Below, piece after piece: positions 56,778 to 63,000 of a stretch of DNA of 63,000 nt (the first letter of the stretch is position 1; each line of letters begins with the position of its first letter). Made by a program: the position numbers and the translations under genes. Location of the stretch: positions 1 to 63,000 of the forward strand of contig CAMYJX010000057.1 of NCBI GenBank assembly GCA_947258825.1, in the 5' to 3' direction. The notes beneath the pieces are model-generated. The model saw only the letters and a program-made list of their open reading frames with translations. It was not told the origin of the DNA and searched no databases. Source of the stretch: an uncultured Pseudomonadales bacterium. Lineage in GTDB: Bacteria > Pseudomonadota > Gammaproteobacteria > Pseudomonadales > Azotimanducaceae.

Positions 56778-58001
56778 TTACTTATTGGCCACGGAGGACA
56801 GATCCCACAGCGGCAGGAACACGCCCAGAGCCAGCACCAGAACCATCATGCCAATAGCTATGATGAGGATCGGCTCCACCGCGTCGGTCAGCCCCTTGAG
56901 CTCGTAATCCACCTCTTCCTCGTAAAAACCAGCGGCCTGTTCCATCAGCTCATCGATGGAGCCCGTCTCCTCACCGACAGCCATCATCTGCAGCACCACG
57001 GGGGTGAACATGCCGCTTTCCCTAGCCGTCTGGGCGATTCCAGAGCCCCGCTCGATGCCATGGCGCATGGTGTTCACCTGATCCGCCATGTACTCGTTAC
57101 CGATGGCCCGGGAGATGATGTGCAGGCCCTGAGTGATGGGCACACCGGCCTTGGAGATCATGGCGAAGGTCTGGCAGAAGCGGGCCAGGTTGATCCGCTC
57201 GAAGATGCTGCCAAGAATCGGTAGCTGCAATTTCCAGCGATCCCAGTTGAACCGGCCCTCCGTGGTGTCCAGGTATCGGCGAACGCCGAAATAGGCGCCC
57301 ACCAGGGCAAGAACCATGAGCGGCCAGTATGCGACCATGAAATCAGACAGGCCGATGATGGCCCGGGTCTGCCAAGGCAATTCTGCATGGAACTTGGCAA
57401 ATACTTTGGCGAAGGCCGGAATGACAAATATGTTCAGGATGACGATGGCGATGGAGATGGCGCCCAGCACGAACATGGGGTAACGGGTCGCGGTCTTGAT
57501 TCTCTTTTTCGTCTCCCGCTCCATCTCCATGTATCCGGCGATCTGCTTGAAAGCCTCATCCAACCGGCCCGTGTTCTCACCTACGTGTATGACGCTGGCA
57601 TACAGCTCAGAAAAAATTTCCGGATAGCGCCGCAGGCTTGTGGCAAGATCGGCGCCGCCTTCCAGGCTTGCCGCGATGCTGAGGAGCACCTCTTCCAAGC
57701 GCGGGTTCTTCTGGGATTCCGCCAGGCCCTTCAGCGCCCGCACCACAGAGATGCCGGCCTTGGTCAGGCTGTACATCTGATGGCTCAGGAGGATCACCTC
57801 ATTCAGGGAAACCTTGGGTTGGAACAGCTGGATCTTGAGCTCGGTGGTCGATGCTTCCTCTGCTTGATCTTCCTGAATCGACAGCGGTATGAGACCCGTC
57901 GCGCTCAGCTCCTGAGCGACCGATCGGGCGTCGGCTGCTTCGCGATAGCCGCTGGTGCTCTGGCCATCCTGATCTTTCGCCTGAAACGCGTATCGGGGCA
58001 T
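56778..58001 (-). CDS. mshG: MSHA inner-membrane platform protein MshG
   Basis: 407 aa. PilC/GspF family: MPRYAFQAKDQDGQSTSGYR at the N-terminus, two T2SSF domains (~70-195 and ~275-395), with LTKAGISVVRALKGLAESQ, and KAGVPITQGLHIISRAIGNE. Three transmembrane helices (MFVLGAISIAIVILNIFVIP, MVAYWPLMVLALVGAYFGV, ILIIAIGMMVLVLALGVFLP). Works with the MshE ATPase, whose gene ends 5 bp upstream. Confidence 0.95.
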   Translation of the reverse strand: MPRYAFQAKDQDGQSTSGYREAADARSVAQELSATGLIPLSIQEDQAEEASTTELKIQLFQPKVSLNEVILLSHQMYSLTKAGISVVRALKGLAESQKNPRLEEVLLSIAASLEGGADLATSLRRYPEIFSELYASVIHVGENTGRLDEAFKQIAGYMEMERETKKRIKTATRYPMFVLGAISIAIVILNIFVIPAFAKVFAKFHAELPWQTRAIIGLSDFMVAYWPLMVLALVGAYFGVRRYLDTTEGRFNWDRWKLQLPILGSIFERINLARFCQTFAMISKAGVPITQGLHIISRAIGNEYMADQVNTMRHGIERGSGIAQTARESGMFTPVVLQMMAVGEETGSIDELMEQAAGFYEEEVDYELKGLTDAVEPILIIAIGMMVLVLALGVFLPLWDLSSVANK

Positions 58002-58006
58002 GGTCG

Positions 58007-59821
58007 TCAGTGCTGCGGATGGGATTCTGGCGAGAGGTCTTCGGCAAGGAGAAGATCCGGCGCAACCGATGGGTCTTGATCCTGATCCTGATCCTGATCC
58101 AGATCCAGATCCAGATCTAGGTCTTCAACCTGTCCCGACAGCGCCATGACCTCGGCTAGAGACGTGTCGCCGTCGATGGCAAAGTCCAGCGCGTTCAGCA
58201 CCAGAGGACGGAATCCCGGCTGACGTCGGGATTTTTCAGCAAAGGCAACCGCATCATCCTGGCGCAGGCAGTTCGCAAGCTCCTCGTTCAGCTCCAGCAG
58301 CTCGAACACGCCGATTCGACCGAAGTAACCGGTACGGTTGCAGCGATTGCAGCCCCTGCCTTTCATGAAGCTGAGCTCATGGGCCCGACGCTCGCCTACC
58401 AGCGCGTCCAGCCAGGCAAACTGCTGGTCATCCAGCGGGGTCGCTTCCGCGCACCCCTCACAAACCCGGCGTACCAGCCGCTGCGCAATAACGCCACGCA
58501 CCGAGGAAGCAACCAGATAGCCTTCGACCCCGACGTCCAGCAGACGCGTCGCGCTGGAGATGGCATCGTTGGTATGCAGGGTGGACAGAACCAGGTGGCC
58601 GGTCATGGACGCCCGCAGCGCAATCTCGGCTGTTTCGCGGTCGCGAATCTCGCCCAGCAGGAGCACGTCCGGATCCTGACGCAGCGTCGCCCGCAGCACC
58701 CTAGCGAAGTCGAGGCCGATCTTGGGGTTCACCTGTACCTGGCTGATGCGCTCCAGCTGGTACTCCACCGGATCTTCCACCGTGATGATTTTCTTCTCCG
58801 AGGAGTTGAGCTCGTTGAGCGCGCCGTAGAGGGTGGTCGTCTTGCCGCTGCCGGTAGGGCCCGTGACCAGAATCAGGCCGTTCGGGCGGGTGATGAGAAA
58901 ACGAAATCTCCTAAGCATCTCCTCCGGCATGCCAACCTGCTCCAGGCTGCTGGCCGCGCCGCTATGGTCGGCCAGGCGCATGACGGCAGACTCGCCGTGC
59001 TGAACTGGCATGGTCGACAGCCGCACATCGATGTCTTTACTCTTCACCTTGATCTCGAAGCGGCCGTCCTGCGGCAGGCGCTTCTCCGAGATGTCCAGGC
59101 CTGCCATCAGCTTCAGCCGGGAAACCAGCGCACCAGCGATGCGGGTCTCCTTGATGATCTGCTCCTGCAGCACACCGTCCACACGCTGACGTATCCGCAG
59201 CACGGTCTCGTCGGGTTCGATGTGCACATCGGAAGCGCGCATCTGGACCGCGTCTTCCATGATCGATTGCAGCATCCGCACCACCGGGCTGTTCGCGTCC
59301 TCGCCAGAGGCCTCGTACCCAAGGTTGAACTGATCACTGGCCAGCTCGCCCTCCAGCTCGCTGGCAAAGCTGACGATCTCAGAAGTCCGTCGGTAAGCCA
59401 TATCCAGCATGGACATGAGCTCGCTTTCCCGGACCACGGCAACGCTGATGGGTTGCCCCAGCTGTCGGGACAGCTCGTCATAACCGAAGATGTCCATGGG
59501 ATCCGCCATGCCGACGATGAGGTCACCGTCTTTCTCCTCCAGCAGGAGCGCACGGTAGCGGCGGGCATAGGTCTCGGGAAGTCGGCTCACCACGTCGACA
59601 TCAGGGCTGAAATCCTTGAGGTCGTAGTACGGGGCGTGGAGTTGTTCTGAGAGGAACTGAAGAAACCGATCTTCGTCGATGTAGCCCTTGTCGATCAGTA
59701 TGCGGCCCAGCTTCAATCCAAGCTTCTTCTGATCCGCCAGCGCTTCCTGAAGCTGCGCTTCGGTAATCTCCTCGTTCTGAACCAGCAGGTCACCGATGCG
59801 GATTTTCCGCTTGCCGACCAT
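58007..59821 (-). CDS. mshE: MSHA extension ATPase MshE
   Basis: 604 aa from ATG 59821. Residues 1-130 hold the MshEN domain: two tandem 24-residue c-di-GMP-type motifs at R8-Q31 and K37-Q60, with Glu17 in place of the usual Gly in the first. The GspE ATPase follows: Walker A GPTGSGKTTTLYGAL, Asp box VEDPVEYQLERISQVQVNPK, Walker B LLLGEIRDRETAEIAL, His box GHLVLSTLHTNDA, and the zinc motif CEGC/CNRC. After the normal end comes a ~35-residue tail of repeated Asp-Leu and Asp-Gln. It shares a TGATG junction with mshN. Confidence 0.95.
   Translation of the reverse strand: MVGKRKIRIGDLLVQNEEITEAQLQEALADQKKLGLKLGRILIDKGYIDEDRFLQFLSEQLHAPYYDLKDFSPDVDVVSRLPETYARRYRALLLEEKDGDLIVGMADPMDIFGYDELSRQLGQPISVAVVRESELMSMLDMAYRRTSEIVSFASELEGELASDQFNLGYEASGEDANSPVVRMLQSIMEDAVQMRASDVHIEPDETVLRIRQRVDGVLQEQIIKETRIAGALVSRLKLMAGLDISEKRLPQDGRFEIKVKSKDIDVRLSTMPVQHGESAVMRLADHSGAASSLEQVGMPEEMLRRFRFLITRPNGLILVTGPTGSGKTTTLYGALNELNSSEKKIITVEDPVEYQLERISQVQVNPKIGLDFARVLRATLRQDPDVLLLGEIRDRETAEIALRASMTGHLVLSTLHTNDAISSATRLLDVGVEGYLVASSVRGVIAQRLVRRVCEGCAEATPLDDQQFAWLDALVGERRAHELSFMKGRGCNRCNRTGYFGRIGVFELLELNEELANCLRQDDAVAFAEKSRRQPGFRPLVLNALDFAIDGDTSLAEVMALSGQVEDLDLDLDLDQDQDQDQDPSVAPDLLLAEDLSPESHPQH
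58078..58117. repeat. GATC-containing hexanucleotide repeat in the mshE 3' end
   Basis: Seven GATC sequences spaced exactly 6 bp apart (GATCCT units, then GATCCA units) encode (on the minus strand) alternating Asp-Leu and then Asp-Gln. Copy-number change keeps the frame, so only tail length would vary. GATC is also the Dam target. Confidence 0.9.
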
Positions 59822-60648
59822 CAGCCAAAAGTCCCAATCTTCTGGCGGACCAGACGTTTGAGGGCAGTATTTTCTTCGGAAAGCGCAAGCATCCGTTGGA
59901 ACACCGGCGTGGCATCCATCCCCTGTTGTTCCCTGGCAAGCGCCAGGCCGGCCCACCAGCGCTCCGACTCGGGCTGCATCTCCAGCAGCCGTTCGTAGAC
60001 CACGCTGGCCTCAGCGGCGTTTCCGGACCGAAGGGCCGACACCGCCAGCAGACCAAGATACTCGGGATCGTTGCGGCCCTGATCCACTGAAGCTCGGAGC
60101 AGGCGGAAAGCATGGGATATTCGACCGTTCTCTATTTCGCGTCGTGCGTTCTGCTTTACGTCAACCAGCCCGAGATCAACCCTCGGACGTGTCTTGCGAA
60201 CTACCGACAGAGAAGCCGTCTTGCTGAAACCCTTCTCGACCTTTGAACGTTCTTTTTCCTTTGTTTTTGCTGATATTTCCGTTTCAGAGGTAATGCGGAC
60301 AACACGAGCGGTCACCCCACCGACGCCTGTGTTTCCCTGACCATCGGCTGATTCGCCGGGTGCCTCATCGGTCGTCGGCGTCGCGGCGACTTTTTCGCGG
60401 TCATCATCCGGCAGCCATTCCCCGGAGAAGACCTCCGAACGTCTGAGCGCACGGCTCATCTCACGCGAGAGCGCATCCGAATCGTCTACTCGGACAGGCT
60501 CGGTCAACGGAGAGCTCACCAGGATCGCTGTGCGCGCCGAAGATGCGTCCGCGACGTCGAACTTGCCGACGACCAGTACGAGCCCAAGGCTCCAGAACAT
60601 AAGAAACGCCGGAAACCGAATCGCGCCAACTATTCTATTTTTATCCAT
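59821..60648 (-). CDS. mshN: MSHA biogenesis protein MshN (TPR protein)
   Basis: 275 aa from ATG 60648 with AGGAGG just upstream. One N-terminal membrane helix (FLMFWSLGLVLVVG), a ~140-residue low-complexity Ser/Thr/Glu/Lys periplasmic region, and C-terminal TPR-like helices (ENGRISHAFRLLRASVDQGR, NDPEYLGLLAVSALRSGNAA, QPESERWWAGLALAREQQG). Assigned MshN by position between mshL and mshE and by topology; sequence identity of MshN proteins is low. Confidence 0.8.
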   Translation of the reverse strand: MDKNRIVGAIRFPAFLMFWSLGLVLVVGKFDVADASSARTAILVSSPLTEPVRVDDSDALSREMSRALRRSEVFSGEWLPDDDREKVAATPTTDEAPGESADGQGNTGVGGVTARVVRITSETEISAKTKEKERSKVEKGFSKTASLSVVRKTRPRVDLGLVDVKQNARREIENGRISHAFRLLRASVDQGRNDPEYLGLLAVSALRSGNAAEASVVYERLLEMQPESERWWAGLALAREQQGMDATPVFQRMLALSEENTALKRLVRQKIGTFG

Positions 60649-60673
60649 GTTGCCTCCTAACATTCCCTGACGA

Positions 60674-62398
60674 TTAGCCCCGTCGACCGAGGGACTCCCG
60701 CAATGATTTGACCCGATCCAGACTCTCACGCATGGAGTCGCTGTGCTCATCGGCCTTTACCACGATGGGCTTCAGCAATATCACCAGCTCGCTCTTTATG
60801 CTGGTCTGCTCCTTGCTCTTGAACAGGTAACCGAGGCCCGGAAGTCTGGACAAACCGGGCACCCCGCCGTCGGCGTCGGCACTGCTGTTCTGCATCAGAC
60901 CGCCGATGACGACAATCTGACCGTCTCTGGCACGGACAATGCTGTCGGACTCGCGAATGGTGCTGGAAGCCAGAGGTACGTCTTCACCGGAAATATTCTT
61001 CAGCTGCTCCTCTACCTGACTGACCGTGGGGTGAACATGAAGGATGACCTGACCTTCGCCGCTGATTTGCGGGGTCACATCCAGCGCGATGCCAGAGAAG
61101 AAGGGAGTCAACTCTGGCGAATCGTTGGTATTGATCGCGCTGCCAGCAGTTATGGTATCGGTAGAGATGTCGGTTACAAAAAACTCATCGCTGCCAACCT
61201 TGATCACTGCCTTCTGATTGTTCACCGTGGCGATACGCGGGCTCGAAAGCACCTGGACGGTACCCTGCGTCTCGAGCAGCTGGATGGCGGCTTCAAAATC
61301 TCCGTAGCTGCCGCTGAGCGTAAACGCAGTGCCCAGAGGATTAAAGAAGCTATCTATGCCGTTGAACTCTAGCTGAGCGTCCGTGGAGCTGCCGCTGCCC
61401 CGCGTGGTTATCGTATTGCCGTTTGCATCAACGAAGGTCTCTGGTCTGAAGGTTCCCCCGGATCCTTCACCGAAGGTGTTCCAGTTGATGCCCATCTGAA
61501 AACCTTCGCGCAGCGTTACCTCGACGACTTTGGCTTCCAGGATCACCTGCCTGTGCAGGGTATTTTCAACCTGTCCCAGATAGGAACGCACCGCAAACAG
61601 TGAGTCCGGCATGGCACGGACCACCACCAACCCCACCTGAGGCGTCACCATCACCTGGCTGCCGGGGTCATCGGCGACCATCGACGAGAGGGTTTCCTGC
61701 AGCTCCGCCCAAAAATTCGTTTTCGCGTCGGTGTTGACGAGGGTACCCACCACATCGCCACCGCCACGACCGGAACTTCTACCGCCGCTGCTGTCGTAAC
61801 TATCGCTCTGGTTGGAGTTGTTTCCACCCCCGCCGTTGTTGTCCCCATCGGAAACCCTGCCCGCACTGACCTGCATTTCCGAGCGGCCGGAGCGTTCCAC
61901 GTTCAGATAATCCACCTGAAAGATTTCTGTGCGCAGAGCATCAGGATAAACCTGCAGAAGACGGCCGACGCGTGTGTAGTCGTAGCCGTAGACGTCGCGC
62001 ATGATCTCCATGACATCGGGCACCGAAACGTCCTTCAGGTCCAGAGAAACTTCACCGGCAACCTGAGGGTGAACCACGATGTTATAGTCCGTGTCCCGAA
62101 CCAGACCTCGGAAAAAATTCTGCGCCGACACGGCCTCGACGGAAAGGTCGAACCGATCCTCTATCTCTGCTTCTTCGGCCTCCACCGGCATCAGCGCTTC
62201 TGCCAGCGCAGCTGCCAGGGCCTGTTCCTCCTCCAGTATCGCCGCATTGCTGGCGGCGCTCTGCTCGAGCACCTCGATGCTCTCGTCCGCGCTCGCAGTG
62301 TCGTGAGCTGGCCTGGGTCCAACCGAACTGCAGGCTGCTAAAACCAGCACAAGAGGCGCCAGCAACGCCTTATTGAAGGTGTCCTTTGCTGTGTTCAC
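60674..62398 (-). CDS. mshL: MSHA secretin MshL
   Basis: 574 aa from GTG 62398 (GTGA overlap with mshK). Lipoprotein signal VLVLAACSSVGPRP with the acylated Cys in LAAC. STN domain (~66-140: YNIVVHPQVAGEVSLDLKDV), a Gly/Asn/Ser-rich insert (DGDNNGGGGNNSNQSDSYDS), N1 domain, and secretin beta domain (VQVLSSPRIATVNNQKAVIK, VTPQISGEGQVILHVHPTVS, IVVIGGLMQNSSAD, PGLGYLFKSKEQTSIKSELV). It forms the outer-membrane gate for the MSHA pilus. Confidence 0.95.
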   Translation of the reverse strand: MNTAKDTFNKALLAPLVLVLAACSSVGPRPAHDTASADESIEVLEQSAASNAAILEEEQALAAALAEALMPVEAEEAEIEDRFDLSVEAVSAQNFFRGLVRDTDYNIVVHPQVAGEVSLDLKDVSVPDVMEIMRDVYGYDYTRVGRLLQVYPDALRTEIFQVDYLNVERSGRSEMQVSAGRVSDGDNNGGGGNNSNQSDSYDSSGGRSSGRGGGDVVGTLVNTDAKTNFWAELQETLSSMVADDPGSQVMVTPQVGLVVVRAMPDSLFAVRSYLGQVENTLHRQVILEAKVVEVTLREGFQMGINWNTFGEGSGGTFRPETFVDANGNTITTRGSGSSTDAQLEFNGIDSFFNPLGTAFTLSGSYGDFEAAIQLLETQGTVQVLSSPRIATVNNQKAVIKVGSDEFFVTDISTDTITAGSAINTNDSPELTPFFSGIALDVTPQISGEGQVILHVHPTVSQVEEQLKNISGEDVPLASSTIRESDSIVRARDGQIVVIGGLMQNSSADADGGVPGLSRLPGLGYLFKSKEQTSIKSELVILLKPIVVKADEHSDSMRESLDRVKSLRESLGRRG

Positions 62399-62742
62399 CG
62401 TTTTTCCTTATGTATACGCGCGTTGCCCAGCGTCAGCGTAACGGACCGCTTGCCACCCACGCTGACGACAGCGCGGTCGGGGTATATCTTTAGAACCCTG
62501 ATACCCTGAACGTTCTCACCTTCGCTCATCAGGCGGCCGTCGATGACGGCGAGCTTTCTTTCTTTACCCACCAGAATCGACGTCAGGGTTGGGATGGTCG
62601 TCTTGGGCGCCGGCCTCGTTTCAACCGTGCCCAGGTCCAGCGGTCGCGTCGGATCCTCGAGCGCGGGCACGTTAGACAGGCCCACGTCCGCTGTCCCTGC
62701 GAGGAGCAGCAGAAAACTAAACACCAATCCAGCTTTTCTCAC
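62395..62742 (-). CDS. mshK: MSHA biogenesis protein MshK
   Basis: 115 aa from GTG 62742. Signal peptide (KAGLVFSFLLLLAGTADVGL), then LEDPTRPLDLG (the DPTRP motif of MshK/GspC-PilP-like proteins) and a small beta domain (LTSILVGKERKLAVIDGRLM, EGENVQGIRVLKIYPDRAVV). A periplasmic linker to the secretin, as PilP is for PilQ. It overlaps mshJ by 26 bp and mshL by 4 bp. Confidence 0.88.
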   Translation of the reverse strand: MRKAGLVFSFLLLLAGTADVGLSNVPALEDPTRPLDLGTVETRPAPKTTIPTLTSILVGKERKLAVIDGRLMSEGENVQGIRVLKIYPDRAVVSVGGKRSVTLTLGNARIHKEKR

Positions 62743-63000
62743 GGCTCAACGTCTCTATCTCTATGGTGACTTCCGCCAGCGGATACTCGCTGACCTTGTA
62801 GTTCAACTGACGCCAGCCAAATTCCCAGGGGCCCTGCTCCAGCTCGTTCAGATAGGCGAGCACCTCGAAGTAGTTGCCTTCGAACTCCATACGCAGGGGA
62901 TGCCGGAAGATCAGCGGTGGCGCCGCCTGCCCTTCGGTATCGGCTTCGGGATCCGTAAGCTGCACCGGTTCAACCGGCAGGCTGACCATCCGTTTGAGCT
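62717..63000 (-). CDS. mshJ: MSHA biogenesis protein MshJ, N-terminus outside window
   Basis: The frame is open to the right edge, so only the C-terminal ~94 residues are present (LKRMVSLPVEPVQLTDPEAD ... LRMEFEGNYFEVLAYLNELE, GPWEFGWRQLNYKVSEYPLA). This is the PilO-like ferredoxin fold with the FEGNYFEVLAYLNELE helix. MshJ is the PilO counterpart in the MSHA system; mshI would lie beyond the window. Confidence 0.85.
   Translation of the reverse strand, partial: LKRMVSLPVEPVQLTDPEADTEGQAAPPLIFRHPLRMEFEGNYFEVLAYLNELEQGPWEFGWRQLNYKVSEYPLAEVTIEIETLSREKSWIGV

Noticed and set aside
58379..59650. 423-aa plus-strand frame inside mshE
   Set aside because: Antisense shadow of an intact ATPase gene.

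Overview
The window is chromosomal DNA from a Gram-negative bacterium, most likely a gammaproteobacterium. It carries a type IV pilus assembly operon (pilMNOPQ), an MSHA-type pilus cluster, TatABC, UbiE/UbiJ/UbiB and NtrBC. The gene order (ponA / pilMNOPQ-aroK-aroB-damX / gltB-gltD; rpmE / priA-ftsN-hslVU; ubiEJB-hisE-tatABC; dtd-typA / glnA-glnL-glnG) is a layout known from Pseudomonas-like and Chromatiales-like lineages. The DNA is GC-rich, about 60% by eye. I cannot name a genus. The 5' edge cuts an EF-hand gene and the 3' edge cuts mshJ.

Layout. 1-1758: an EF-hand / ECF sigma / anti-sigma / periplasmic sensor locus that is visibly broken; an inverted 5' fragment of an mgtE-type magnesium transporter gene sits between the remains of the anti-sigma and sensor genes. 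1836-14656: mixed genes, namely syd, aroA, a TetR regulator with two candidate operators, an alkylation-repair pair (ogt and an Ada-AlkA fusion), a mannose-6-phosphate-isomerase-like cupin coupled to a frameshifted metallophosphoesterase, an MBL-fold hydrolase, DUF2147, a Tat-exported PhoX-type phosphatase, malate dehydrogenase, Nudix and GNAT. 14956-21021: gltB-gltD. 21022-21522: a non-coding block holding two 144-bp palindromic elements around ten perfect copies of an 8-bp repeat. 21523-29569 (minus strand): pilMNOPQ-aroK-aroB-damX. 29679-38994: ponA, a 5'-short M48 protease, rpmE, priA, an FtsN-like SPOR protein and hslVU. 39022-44354: DUF971, ubiE-ubiJ-ubiB, hisE, tatABC. 44407-44589: a MITE-like element. 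44590-53585: dtd, typA, a PP-loop thiolation-type enzyme with a TusA-like protein, glnA, a DUF4124 protein and glnL-glnG. 53592-63000 (minus strand): mshJKL-N-E-G-A-C-D-O-P.

How the parts connect. glnA has a canonical sigma-54 promoter and two NtrC-type palindromes, and the NtrB/NtrC pair that would act on them lies just downstream behind another NtrC-type palindrome. With gltBD, this window therefore holds both halves of the GS-GOGAT ammonia-assimilation cycle. Type IV pilus assembly is coupled to shikimate-pathway genes in one minus-strand operon, and aroA lies elsewhere in the window. TatABC could export the twin-arginine PhoX protein. Three SPOR/cell-wall-related genes (damX, ftsN-like, ponA) relate to division and peptidoglycan synthesis.

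There is no clear new multi-gene system here. The least explained features are the palindrome/octamer block at 21.06-21.48 kb, the MITE-like hairpin at 44.4 kb, the mgtE insertion at 1.2-1.4 kb, the terminator hairpin that abuts the aroK start codon, and the PP-loop/TusA-like pair of unknown RNA or metabolite target. No tRNA, rRNA, CRISPR array, transposase or phage gene was seen.
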